From positions 248,001 to 312,000 of the forward strand of contig JBQTIY010000001.1 of assembly GCA_052387675.1 (NCBI GenBank): a DNA stretch of 64,000 bases, in the 5' to 3' direction. Below the pieces are notes generated by a model, which ran no database searches, was not told the origin of the DNA, and saw only the letters and a program-made list of their open reading frames with translations. Position 1 is the stretch's first letter. The number at the start of each line of letters is the position of its first letter. The position numbers and the translations under genes were made by a program. Shown here piece after piece: positions 51,777 through 59,694 of this stretch. The DNA is from JBQTIY01 sp052387675 (GTDB lineage Bacteria; Planctomycetota; B15-G4).

Positions 51777-51828
51777 TTATCGAACATCCAGCATTTGCAT
51801 TGCCTTCGCGATTCTCAATTGGGCAGCG

Positions 51829-52416
51829 TCACTCCATCAACCTGAACCAATCTCGTACGCTCAGTCGGAGTCGCACTATTTCGTCTTCCGCCAAGGGGCT
51901 GCAGTGAGCGACGGGGCCTCGCAGCGTATTTAGGCTTGCCATCACCTTCTCAAGCGCCTTTGGACTACTGAAGATCGAGCCGAACACGTCCCAGTTAGCC
52001 TTCATGATGTCGCCGAGTTCTCCAAACGTTGTGTAGTCGAGAGGATCCGACGAACGGACGGTCACACCGGAATCGATCTCCCGCTGTATCCGAAGCTCCG
52101 TCTCTTGTTTTACCTTGGCGGGTACGCGCGTCCCTGACCACCACGACTTGCCATCAACGGCCTCAATCGTCTCCGACACCAGGGTGCGGATCGATTTCTC
52201 CAGCGAATAGAACACCTCGTAGTGTCGCGCCATCCGGGCCGCCTCGTGCCGAATGGCGCGATCAATCTGGGGATAGTAGGTCTCATCGCGTTCGACGGTA
52301 CGTTGGTGCCCGCGCTGCAGGTCGAGCGAGAAATCGCGTTCGACCCTATCGAGGTCGTTCTCCAAGAGTTGGTTACTCAAGGCGAATAGCTTCAGCCGGT
52401 TCTCGAGCGTAGTCAC
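51829..52416 (-). CDS. Swt1-type HEPN domain protein (putative RNase toxin)
   Basis: 195 aa from a GTG at 52416, three bases after the DUF5343 stop, with GAGGTGA as ribosome site. It starts MTTLENRLKLFALSNQL, is strongly helical, and contains the HEPN catalytic motif Arg166-GPVA-His171 (NTLRGPVAHCSPL) near the C-terminus, with DEIVRLRLSVRDWFR after it. HEPN proteins cleave RNA in toxin-antitoxin, Abi and other defence systems. The tight pairing with DUF5343 is recurrent, so both likely act together. No clear attC lies in the 52 bases downstream; only a weak AT-rich remnant (ATTGGGC near 51818) is seen. Confidence 0.75.
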   Translation of the reverse strand: MTTLENRLKLFALSNQLLENDLDRVERDFSLDLQRGHQRTVERDETYYPQIDRAIRHEAARMARHYEVFYSLEKSIRTLVSETIEAVDGKSWWSGTRVPAKVKQETELRIQREIDSGVTVRSSDPLDYTTFGELGDIMKANWDVFGSIFSSPKALEKVMASLNTLRGPVAHCSPLAEDEIVRLRLSVRDWFRLME

Positions 52417-52419
52417 ATC

Positions 52420-53040
52420 TCACCTCAGCAGGTTTTCTTTCAGGCTCCTGAAGATCGCATCAAAGACCGCGATGTCCGACGTCGCAGGCAGATTAAGGTT
52501 GATGGTGTAGGAGAGACCGAGTTTAGACGCAGGCGCCGCAGGTGGCATTGTCTCGCCGTCTACCCTTGGTGTGGGTTCCTCTTCGTCTTCATCTGGTTCC
52601 TCCTTAGCGACCTCATCAAAGGTGGCGGCGGCCTTGACCGCCTTGAACGATCCAAGGATTGCCTTCACCGTCCCGGACTCGGGCTCCAGCCCAGTTACTT
52701 GAACGACTAGGCCTTTGAGGTCCTTGTCCGAGAGTTCGTGGGCAGACTCGTTGATTTCATAGAGAGCGCGGTAACCGGTTTTCATAGATTGAAAGGCCGC
52801 TGGCCCGGCCTCGGTCGGATTGCGAAATCGCTTGTAGAGATCGGACGGGGACCCGTCCGTTCCGAGAAACCCGATTCTCTTCAGGAAGGGGACCAGAGAT
52901 CGCGCAGATCCGCCGGTCATCGCGAGTTTGGTCGCAAGGAAGTCTTGCGTGAATCGCGATGGCGTCGCGGCGCTCTTGATCTTGCCGAAGGCCTTGGCAA
53001 TCAGGCCGTAACTCGGAACGTAAGGTAGCTGTTCAGCCAT
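52420..53040 (-). CDS. DUF5343 protein, partner of the HEPN gene
   Basis: 206 aa. The conserved DUF5343 opening is complete: LPYVPSYGLIAKAFGKIK, RFTQDFLATKLAMTGGSARS, FLKRIGFLGTDGSPSDLYKRF, GYRALYEINESAHELSDKDL and KGLVVQVTGLEPESGTVKAI. The first part resembles a winged-helix DNA/RNA-binding fold, then an acidic linker (EEPDEDEEEP) and a short C-terminal region (LGLSYTINLNLPATSDIAVF). Function unknown in the literature I recall; it could be the antitoxin or sensor for the HEPN RNase. Start lies 31 bases after attC site E, as expected for the first gene of a cassette. Confidence 0.85.
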   Translation of the reverse strand: MAEQLPYVPSYGLIAKAFGKIKSAATPSRFTQDFLATKLAMTGGSARSLVPFLKRIGFLGTDGSPSDLYKRFRNPTEAGPAAFQSMKTGYRALYEINESAHELSDKDLKGLVVQVTGLEPESGTVKAILGSFKAVKAAATFDEVAKEEPDEDEEEPTPRVDGETMPPAAPASKLGLSYTINLNLPATSDIAVFDAIFRSLKENLLR

Positions 53041-53071
53041 GAGCGTTCTCCAGTCCGTAGTCTGTCATGCC

Positions 53072-53159
53072 ACCCAACGACGTGCTGCTCAGCGGCCGGC
53101 CGTAGAGCCGACGCGAGTTTGCGTCCAAGCCGGGCCACTGCTGAGGCAGCTGACTAGGC
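53072..53159 (-). other. attC-like recombination site E, degenerate outer box
   Basis: 88 bp. In minus direction it ends with a perfect R' box GTTGGGT (53078-53072) while the outer box reads GCCTAGT (two mismatches). The arms GCTGCCTCAGCAGTGGCCCGGC and GCCGGCCGCTGAGCAGC pair with several unpaired bases. It follows the GRDP-like gene (stop at 53188). Confidence 0.7.
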
Positions 53160-53187
53160 CGCCTCGCACGATCCCGCTGTCGATTCG

Positions 53188-53703
53188 CTACTGGCTCTTG
53201 CATGTCTTGCAGCTCATCGGGCCGGGCCCACTGTAGCATTTATGGCAATTGCCAGGCCCCTTGTGGCAGCTACTTGAAGACTCGCTTCCACCACTCCCGC
53301 AGTAGTCCTCACCAAATAGGTGCCTATAGAACACTTTCGTCTTTTCGAAACTTGCTGCCAAGTCCTTGGCGTCCTCCTCGCTACGCATTCCGAAGTACGG
53401 AAAGTGATGAACGAAGTACCCGAACACGCGCTCACAGTCTCGTGCGTATGCCCGAGTATCTAGAATGTGCTGATGCCAGAACAGATCGATGTCCGAGGTG
53501 GGCACAATGGACCCATTCGGATCCATGTAGAGCATGCACAGATACCGATGGTAGCGCTGCTCAGCGATGTCCGTCATCTGTCGGGTCCAGCCTTGTCCTT
53601 CTTCCTCGTCCATGAGTTTCTGCTTGACCATGGAGAGGTCAAGTGACCTAAGGAGTTCCAAGACGGCATCAACAGCGGACCCGTGCGGTGCGGTGGCAAG
53701 CAT
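53188..53703 (-). CDS. GRDP-like protein with Cys-rich tail (cassette gene)
   Basis: 171 aa. Residues 60-120 match the glycine-rich-domain-protein-like fold: YHRYLCMLYMDPNGSIVPTS, DIDLFWHQHILDTRAY, CERVFGYFVHHFPYFGMR. The last 37 residues are rich in Cys, Gly and Ser (CGSGG, SSCHKGPGNCHKCYSG, CKTCKSQ), with C-x2-C pairs that could bind metal or be modified. Function unknown. It is the last cassette of the array on this side; no further attC was found upstream. Confidence 0.65.
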   Translation of the reverse strand: MLATAPHGSAVDAVLELLRSLDLSMVKQKLMDEEEGQGWTRQMTDIAEQRYHRYLCMLYMDPNGSIVPTSDIDLFWHQHILDTRAYARDCERVFGYFVHHFPYFGMRSEEDAKDLAASFEKTKVFYRHLFGEDYCGSGGSESSSSCHKGPGNCHKCYSGPGPMSCKTCKSQ

Positions 53704-54011
53704 GCTTTCTCTCCTCTAGGAACCGGTAGTATGTCGGTTGGTTGGTCGTATTGGTGTGGCGGGAGAAACGCGGGGAGTCGTAGCATGGCTGCGGCGTGCA
53801 ACGATTTCGTAGGGCAGCCTAACCACAATTAGGCTGGTCTGTGTTTCACGGCGAAGCACGTGAGGCGGTCTGCCTAATCCGGTCATGTGCGCACTCCCGA
53901 GTTCGCTGGAAGTCTCCGTTCCCGCGAAGCTTGCGCGGAGTCTAGCAGGATGGCCGCGCCGCGATAGACAGGTCTGCCTAAGCGGCGCCGGGACCGGCTG
54001 TCGTCTTAGGC
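53704..54011. other. Intergenic region with three GCCTAA boxes at the edge of the cassette array
   Basis: GCCTAAC at 53817 with TTAGGC seven bases on, GCCTAAT at 53872, and GCCTAAG/CTTAGGC at 53976-54011 around a hairpin. The 11-mer GGTCTGCCTAA occurs twice, 103 bp apart. None forms a complete attC, but they lie where an attI or the next attC would be expected. The part to 53977 is non-coding; the last box overlaps the end of the DCC gene. Confidence 0.5.
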
Positions 54012-54508
54012 GCGACAACCGTCGGTGAGCCGGCGCGATTGTCCGAGCCGCGGTCACCACGCGCAGAGTCACCGAGCGGGCAGCTCGCGCCGCCCCCACC
54101 ACCACGCCCGAACCAACTGTGGCGACGGCGAGCCACGAAGTCGTAGGCGCTGTCGCGTAGGGGACGCGGAACAAGCCACAGCATCCCGAACACTCGCCAC
54201 GGCCAGCGCAGATGCGGGAGCAAGCGCAGCACAGCCGAGGAGCGCAGGAAGACGCGCCCGCCGGTGAGCAGAACCACGGAGTCGACTCGCGCCGAGACCA
54301 GGGCAGGGCTCACGCCGTCTTCTGCCATCCAGCGCGCCGCTCCGGGAGTGCTCCGCCCAACAAGCTCCAGCCGCGCCCCCCGCCGCGCGTGGCGCTGTAG
54401 CCAGCGCATCGAGCGCGTGCAGAGGCCGCATTCGTCATCGAAGACGAGCACCGCCGGCGCGCTCGCGACTTCGCCGACGGGATGATGGACGGGCTCACTT
54501 GTCGCCAT
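53978..54508 (-). CDS. DCC-family thiol-disulphide oxidoreductase (DUF393)
   Basis: 176 aa. The DCC motif is Asp-x2-Cys-x2-Cys in VFDDECGLCTRSMRWL (about 23-38), followed by DSVVLLTGGRVFLRSSAVLR and VPRPLRDSAYDFVARRRHSWFGR, the full family pattern. Members are predicted cytoplasmic thiol oxidoreductases. The C-terminus is an unusual low-complexity tail after GGGGGASCPLGD. It is divergent from the cupin gene with only 27 bases between starts. GC content is again that of the chromosome, so it lies outside the cassette array. Confidence 0.85.
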   Translation of the reverse strand: MATSEPVHHPVGEVASAPAVLVFDDECGLCTRSMRWLQRHARRGARLELVGRSTPGAARWMAEDGVSPALVSARVDSVVLLTGGRVFLRSSAVLRLLPHLRWPWRVFGMLWLVPRPLRDSAYDFVARRRHSWFGRGGGGGASCPLGDSARGDRGSDNRAGSPTVVAPKTTAGPGAA

Positions 54509-54535
54509 GGCGGCCTCTACCTTAGCGTGGACGGC

Positions 54536-54910
54536 ATGACGAACCCCAAGCAGCAGCCGGCCCCGACACCCGCCTCCTCACCCTTCCACGACGCCCTGGC
54601 CAGCGCGGCCTTCACCTCTGAGAAACTGACTAAGCGCAGCCTCCACGAGTCGGCGCGCATGTTCTGCGACGTGTACGGCCTGCTGCCCGGGCAGAGCCAG
54701 GCGCCGCACGCGCACGCCGGCAGCGACAAGATCTACTGCGTGCTGGAGGGCGAGGGCCGCTTCCAGGTGGGTACGCGCAGCGAGCGCCTGCGCGCCGGCG
54801 GCGTGGCCGTGGCCCCCGCGGGGCAAGAGCACGCCGTCCACAACGACTCGCAGGCGCCGCTCAAAGTGCTGGTGGTGATGGCGCCCCACCCCAAGCCGCC
54901 GACGGCCTAG
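54536..54910 (+). CDS. Small cupin-domain protein
   Basis: 124 aa from the ATG at 54536. Single cupin barrel with GQSQAPHAHAGSDKIYCVLEGEGRF (two His and a Glu-type motif 1, about 55-78) and VAVAPAGQEHAVHNDS (motif 2, with His). It may bind a metal; substrate unknown. The upstream 18 codons of the open frame overlap the divergent gene start and were not used. Confidence 0.8.
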   Translation: MTNPKQQPAPTPASSPFHDALASAAFTSEKLTKRSLHESARMFCDVYGLLPGQSQAPHAHAGSDKIYCVLEGEGRFQVGTRSERLRAGGVAVAPAGQEHAVHNDSQAPLKVLVVMAPHPKPPTA

Positions 54911-54990
54911 GCCGGAGGTGGCCTGAACGACGTGAGCAAGACTCCCCGCTCTTCAACCCCACATCTCGCTCCAGCCTCGCCTGGCGACCG

Positions 54991-56076
54991 ATGACTCGCA
55001 CGCTCACGGTCGTCTTTGTGGTCATCGTCCTCGCCGCCTGGGCCGTCTCCTGGTTGAAGGCCGACGCGGCGACAGTGAACCGAGCCCGGGAACCGTGGCC
55101 CGAAGATCTCGGGACGCTCGAGTCGGTCATCGAACGATTCCCGCCGCTCTCGGAAAACGAAGCCGCGCGCCGCTTTCTGAAGCTGGCCGCCGCACTGCGG
55201 AACGACGACGCCGTCACCGCCTTCGTGCGCTGCGAAATGGGCCGTGACTCACTGAGCATCGGCGAGCCGCCACAGCTCGCCAACGGCGCCGACGGTGCCG
55301 CCGACGCCAACACCCCTGAGCCAGGCGAGCTCAGCGAGCTGCGAGAACTCCTGCTGCACACGCCCATCACGTGGGAGCGCTTCGTGCCATGCGACGACCC
55401 GCAGGTCGGGGCGCGCCGCGTGCTGCACATGATTGCGGCGCGGGCGCTCGTCGCCAGCGCCCTGCTGCGCGGCCGCGCCGGCGACCCGGCCGCCTGGGAT
55501 GATCTCCACGCCGTGTGGATCCTCGCGCGCAGTCAGGACAGCCACCCGCAGATGATGACGCAGACCGCGGCGCTGACGATGGCGCGCATGATCAACGCCG
55601 TGGCCTGGAAGCTGCCTCTGCCCGCGCCGGCCTGGCTCGACGAACTCCACGCGCACGACCCGGTGCGCCGGCTCATCGAGGCCTTCCAGTATCAGACGGC
55701 CTCCTACTGGGAGGGCGGCACGAACTTTTTCCTCACGAAGTGGCTCGCCAAGGCCGTCGCCCACGACCGCACCATCGCCGAGGAGCTGATCGGCCTCGAC
55801 ACCTGTGACGTGCAGATGCGCATGAACGAGCTGGGCCCCGACCTCGGCTCCGTGTGGCGCCGCGCCTTCCGCTATCGCGCCGAGCGCGAGGCCACGGCTC
55901 AGGCCCTGCGCGTGCGCGCGGGGCTGCCGCTGCGCGCGGGGCAGGCGCCGGATGCCTCGTCAGCGTGCAGCGGTGGCTCGTGGAGCTTCGACGGCACCAC
56001 GCTGCGCTTTAGCCAGGAGATCCCACTCGCCGCGGACGAGCTGCCCATGCCGCTCGTGCTGCGCCTAGGTACCTAG
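54991..56076 (+). CDS. Hypothetical membrane-anchored protein
   Basis: 361 aa. One N-terminal helix (LTVVFVVIVLAAWAVSWL) then a soluble, helical region: VIERFPPLSENEAARRFLKL, VLHMIAARALVASALLRGRA, DLHAVWILARSQDSHPQM, SYWEGGTNFFLTKWLAKAVA. It looks like a periplasmic helical-repeat protein of a type often seen in planctomycetes and acidobacteria, without a defined function. Stop is 7 bp from the convergent DUF1801 stop. Confidence 0.65.
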   Translation: MTRTLTVVFVVIVLAAWAVSWLKADAATVNRAREPWPEDLGTLESVIERFPPLSENEAARRFLKLAAALRNDDAVTAFVRCEMGRDSLSIGEPPQLANGADGAADANTPEPGELSELRELLLHTPITWERFVPCDDPQVGARRVLHMIAARALVASALLRGRAGDPAAWDDLHAVWILARSQDSHPQMMTQTAALTMARMINAVAWKLPLPAPAWLDELHAHDPVRRLIEAFQYQTASYWEGGTNFFLTKWLAKAVAHDRTIAEELIGLDTCDVQMRMNELGPDLGSVWRRAFRYRAEREATAQALRVRAGLPLRAGQAPDASSACSGGSWSFDGTTLRFSQEIPLAADELPMPLVLRLGT

Positions 56077-56083
56077 CAGCCGC

Positions 56084-56509
56084 TCAGCGGCGCGCGGCTT
56101 TGCGCGTCTTCGGCGCCGCACCTTTCTTTGCCTTCGCCTTCTTACCATGCACACCCGGCAGGAGCACGGCTTGCCCTAGCAGCGCGGCAAAGGCGCGCTC
56201 ATCAATCGCCGCGCGCGTGCGCACTTTGACGTGCCGCACGTATTGCCCCGAACCCTCGAGCAAGTGCTGCGGATCCTTGAGCTTGGAGCCCTGGATGAAA
56301 CCGAACTGCACCCACTCGCGGTCTGAGTACACGTAGGCCACCGGCCCGTCCTCGTTGCACCAGCAGCCATTGCCCCACTTGACGTCCTCGACGAGCTTGG
56401 GCTGGACGCGCTTCACGAAGCGCCGCAGCGCGCCGATGATCACGCGGTTCTTGGGGCTCTGCGCCGCGAGGTACGCAGCAAAGTTGGGGAAGGCTTTCAT
56501 CTTGGCCAT
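56084..56509 (-). CDS. DUF1801-like (YdhG/YjbR-type) protein
   Basis: 141 aa from the ATG at 56509. Pattern MKAFPNFAAYLAAQSPKNR, LRRFVKRVQPKLVEDVKWG, VAYVYSDREWVQFGFIQGSKL and HLLEGSGQYVRHVKVRT is that of DUF1801, small soluble proteins possibly binding nucleotides or iron. A Lys-rich C-terminus (KKAKAKKGAAPKTRKAARR) resembles a DNA/RNA-binding tail. The upstream open frame to 56821 is antisense overlap of the FG-GAP gene. It starts 14 bases after that gene. Confidence 0.8.
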   Translation of the reverse strand: MAKMKAFPNFAAYLAAQSPKNRVIIGALRRFVKRVQPKLVEDVKWGNGCWCNEDGPVAYVYSDREWVQFGFIQGSKLKDPQHLLEGSGQYVRHVKVRTRAAIDERAFAALLGQAVLLPGVHGKKAKAKKGAAPKTRKAARR

Positions 56510-56523
56510 GGTGATCTCGCGGG

Positions 56524-58191
56524 TTATCTCGCGCTTGCGCGCGGCATCGACACGACGAAGACGCGCCCCTGCTTGGCGAAGTCCACGAGACTCCAGGCCG
56601 CACTGAGCAGAAACTCCGGTTGGCCGTCGGCGTCCACGTCGCCCAGGCCGACGGCGTCGAAGCCCAGCGTGTCGCCGCTCTGCAGGTCCGTCCAGGTGGC
56701 GAGCAGTCGGCCGTCCTGGCCGGAGTGCAGCGCGCAGCGGCCGCCCGACGCGGCACCCGCCGCCGACTGCCAGGCGCCCACGATCAAGTCGGCGTGGCCA
56801 TCGCCGTCGGCATCGCCGCACACCGCCGCCGACGTGCCGAACTGCTCACCCGGCGCCGCGCCGGGCAGGTCGAGCAGGCGCTCGCCGCTCGCGCCGGAAT
56901 GTACGTACACGCGGCCCGTGCCGCCGCTGTCCTGCCAGTCGGAGGCGTAGACATCCGGCACGCCGTCGCCATTCGTGTCGCCGAGAAAGCTCACGAAGTA
57001 CTGCCCGAGATTGGAGCCATTGGGCCCGGCACGCATGTCGAAGATCTTTTCGGCGCCGGTTGGCGTGCAGCGGAAGACATCGCAGCGGAGCGCGCCGCTC
57101 ACGCCCACCGCGAGCAAGTGGTGCCCGCCGGCGCGCGTGGCATCCAGGGCGCTGCCGAAGTTGTCGGCCGGTCCGCTGCCGGTCAGTCGAAAGAGCACCG
57201 CGCCGGTCGCGCCGGCGAAGACCGTGACCGCGCCCCGGCCGCCGTCCGCCCTCCAGGCCGTGACAGCGATCTCGGCGCGGCCATCGTCGTCCAGGTCTTC
57301 CAGGAGCGCGACCTTGAGGCCGAACTGCTCCCCGGGCGTGCCCTGGGACAACTCGTGCAGCACCGCGCCGTCGCGCCCCGACCAAACCAGCGCGCGATTC
57401 GCGTTGGGCGCGCCGGCCACGACGTCCGGCGTGCCGTCGCCGTTCACGTCGGCGCCGCCGGCCACCGAGTTGCCCAAGCGCCAGCCCGGCTGGCCCGCGC
57501 GCGAAAAGAGCAGCGCACCGGTCCGGCCCGAGTGCACGTCCACACGGCCGAGACCGCCACCATGTCCCGGCGCCGTGGAGGCGAAGTCCGTGGCGCCGTC
57601 GCCGTCGAGATCGCCGACGGCTCGCGTCACCCAGCCGAACTCCTCGTTGCCCGCCTTGCCGACGAGGGTGTAGAGCACCCGGACGGGTTCGGCAAAAGCC
57701 GCCGCGCCATCCAGACGAGCCGGGAGCAGCGTGGCGAAGCGCGGATCCGCGCGCAGGCTGTCGAGATCGGTGTCGCTCGCCAGCAGGTTGCGGTCGCCGA
57801 AGCCGGCGCGCACGGCGGCGGCCAGCCGCGCGAGCGCTTCCTCGCGGCGGCCGAGCAGTGCCAAGGCGCAGGCGGCGTTGTAGCCGCCCCCCGCAGCGAA
57901 GGCCGGGAACGTGGCGGCGCGCTCATGCGCGGGCAGCGCCTCGGCGTGGCGACCCAGCGCGTGCAGGCTGTAGCCGAGTTGATACCAGGCCGGCCCGTCG
58001 GCGGCATTGCCCGCCACGACCTGCTGCAGGATCGCAACGGCGCCCTCGTGATCGCCGGCCTGTGCCCGCGCGCGGCCGGCGGCCGTGGTCGGGGCCGGCA
58101 ATGCCGACGGCGCCGCAGGTGTCGGCGGTGTGGGCGGCGCAGTCTGCGCCAAGCAGAGACCGAGAATCAGCGCGCTGAAGAGTGCAGGCAA
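56524..58191 (-). CDS. Secreted TPR + FG-GAP repeat protein
   Basis: 555 aa with a signal peptide (LFSALILGLCLAQTAPP). Residues 38-150 are TPR-like (GDHEGAVAILQQVVAGNAAD, AWYQLGYSLHALGRHAEALP). Then about six FG-GAP/integrin-type blades each with a Ca-binding D.NGDG/DADGD loop: GDLDGDGATDFAS, GADVNGDGTPDVVAG, DTNGDGVPDVYA, GDADGDGHADLIVG, GDVDADGQPEFLL. It is a typical planctomycete surface propeller. Its C-terminus is duplicated as a remnant at 44359. Confidence 0.85.
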   Translation of the reverse strand: MPALFSALILGLCLAQTAPPTPPTPAAPSALPAPTTAAGRARAQAGDHEGAVAILQQVVAGNAADGPAWYQLGYSLHALGRHAEALPAHERAATFPAFAAGGGYNAACALALLGRREEALARLAAAVRAGFGDRNLLASDTDLDSLRADPRFATLLPARLDGAAAFAEPVRVLYTLVGKAGNEEFGWVTRAVGDLDGDGATDFASTAPGHGGGLGRVDVHSGRTGALLFSRAGQPGWRLGNSVAGGADVNGDGTPDVVAGAPNANRALVWSGRDGAVLHELSQGTPGEQFGLKVALLEDLDDDGRAEIAVTAWRADGGRGAVTVFAGATGAVLFRLTGSGPADNFGSALDATRAGGHHLLAVGVSGALRCDVFRCTPTGAEKIFDMRAGPNGSNLGQYFVSFLGDTNGDGVPDVYASDWQDSGGTGRVYVHSGASGERLLDLPGAAPGEQFGTSAAVCGDADGDGHADLIVGAWQSAAGAASGGRCALHSGQDGRLLATWTDLQSGDTLGFDAVGLGDVDADGQPEFLLSAAWSLVDFAKQGRVFVVSMPRASAR

Positions 58192-58231
58192 GAGCAGCCT
58201 CCCGGAGGTGCAAGCGTCGGCAATGGAGGGA

Positions 58232-58696
58232 TCAATAGAGCGTCAAGGCGGGCTGGGTAGCAAACTTCAGCGTGAGGAAATAATCCGCTGCGGCTGCAGC
58301 GATCAACAGGCACGTCCAGAGGCGGTAACTGCGGGTCACCCGCGTGCGCAGCCAAACCGCGGTGAGCAATCCAGCGCAGAGGAAGAGATACGCAAGGGCC
58401 AGAGCATAGGGCCGCGCCAGAACGAAGTCGGGAGAAAAGGAGCCGCGCGAGTAGCCGAGCGCAGCGATGGCCGGCATGACGACGTCCGTCCGCAGCCACG
58501 AGGCCACGAACAACTTGGGAAGCTGCGGAATGGCGAGCGCCGGCAACTCACCCCACCAGATCGCATTCACGAAGGGCAGCGTGCCCATGCTGACGACGAA
58601 GTAGAGCACCAGCACCTTGAGACAGAGCGCGAGCACATCGCGCTGGGAGGCGGCCGCCGAGCAAAGAGTCTTGCCACCCGGCTCGGTCGCCATCAC
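58232..58696 (-). CDS. Hypothetical four-helix membrane protein
   Basis: 154 aa. Hydrophobic segments: LCLKVLVLYFVVSMGTLPFV, TDVVMPAIAALGY (weak), YALALAYLFLCAGLLTAVWL and LWTCLLIAAAAADYFLTL. No known motif. It ends 41 bases from the start of the FG-GAP gene and may be co-transcribed with it. Start codon at 58696 or 58693. Confidence 0.6.
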   Translation of the reverse strand: MMATEPGGKTLCSAAASQRDVLALCLKVLVLYFVVSMGTLPFVNAIWWGELPALAIPQLPKLFVASWLRTDVVMPAIAALGYSRGSFSPDFVLARPYALALAYLFLCAGLLTAVWLRTRVTRSYRLWTCLLIAAAAADYFLTLKFATQPALTLY

Positions 58697-58802
58697 CAGT
58701 TCCTCCTAGGGACTAGCGAAGGATCCTACTCCTCGGCAAGGCGCAGATTCGCCAATGGATCGCGCCGTCTGCTCGTCCGCGTGTCCGGCTGGCCCCCTGC
58801 CG

Positions 58803-59609
58803 TCAGGTCCCGGGGATCCAGCGCGCTTCGAAGAGCGCCCGCGCCGCATCGACCGTCTCGCCTAACTCCACGCCGAAGTTCGGCTGGCGGCTGTGGACGC
58901 GCGTGGTGACGTCGAGGCCGCGCGCGCCCTCGGGCCCGGCGACGAAGCCATGGATGAAGCCGTGCGACAGCGGCACCAGATTGATGTCGTGCGGGCGCAG
59001 GATCTGGTCCTGCGTGCGGCGCACCACAAAGGTGCCCGTCGCCTCGTAGTCCGCTGTCTCGACGGTCTCGTAGTTGGTGATGCGCGCCTCGCCCTCGAGC
59101 CCCACGGTGACGACACTGCCGTAAGTGTGCGGGTGATGCCGGATCACAGCGCCGGGCTCGAGCTTCCAGTGCAGCACGCTGAAGGGGCTGTCTTCCGGCG
59201 CCTCGTTGTGGCCGAGAAAGTGGCCGGGACCGTCGCCCTTGCTCACGCGCCGAAACTCCGGCAGCGGCACCGCCTCGAGACGCACGGCCAGCGCTGCCAG
59301 CAGGAGCAGATAGCGGTCCTCGCCGAAACGCGTTTTGTACTCCAAGTGCTCGCGCGCCGAGGGCACGGCGCGAGCGAAGAACTCCTCGAGACTGAGTGCT
59401 TCGCCAGCCTCGTCGGGCGGGAGCAGCGCGCCTCTCGGCGCCCCGAAGAGTGCGGCGTGAGCTGCTGCGGGCGCGGCACCCAGCGCGGCGCGCGAGGTGA
59501 GTGCCGCGAAGCCGGCAGTGAGCGCGGCAGAGCGGAGCAGCGTGCGCCGATCGAGGCCGGCGACTTGTGCTGCCCTCGCTGGCTCCGCTGCGTGTTTTCG
59601 TTCGTGCAT
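58803..59609 (-). CDS. Tat-exported cupin-like protein
   Basis: 268 aa from the ATG at 59609. A twin-arginine signal is present (LDRRTLLRSAALTAGFAALTS). The mature domain has LHWKLEPGAVIRHHPHTYGSVVTVGLEGEARITNYE, with His-x-His and downstream Glu/His, reminiscent of cysteine-dioxygenase/ADO cupins, then PHDINLVPLSHGFIHGFV. It probably binds a metal in the periplasm after folding in the cytoplasm. The frame continues upstream to 61139, but that is antisense to sigma and kinase genes. Confidence 0.75.
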   Translation of the reverse strand: MHERKHAAEPARAAQVAGLDRRTLLRSAALTAGFAALTSRAALGAAPAAAHAALFGAPRGALLPPDEAGEALSLEEFFARAVPSAREHLEYKTRFGEDRYLLLLAALAVRLEAVPLPEFRRVSKGDGPGHFLGHNEAPEDSPFSVLHWKLEPGAVIRHHPHTYGSVVTVGLEGEARITNYETVETADYEATGTFVVRRTQDQILRPHDINLVPLSHGFIHGFVAGPEGARGLDVTTRVHSRQPNFGVELGETVDAARALFEARWIPGT

Positions 59610-59694
59610 TGTGGCTAGCTCCGCGGGAGAAGAGGGGCCATGATTGGGCCCTGCTGAGACATGAGGCGCATTCCGCCGACCAGCGGGGCCAACG

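Noticed and set aside
51781..51823. ATCGAAC...ATTGGGC pair downstream of the HEPN gene as an attC
   Set aside because: Too short, no stable inner palindrome, and both boxes deviate; at best a decayed site.
53976..54011. GCCTAAG...CTTAGGC hairpin as a sixth attC
   Set aside because: Only 36 bp, boxes lack the AAC/GTT ends, and it overlaps a gene of chromosomal composition; reported only as a possible remnant.
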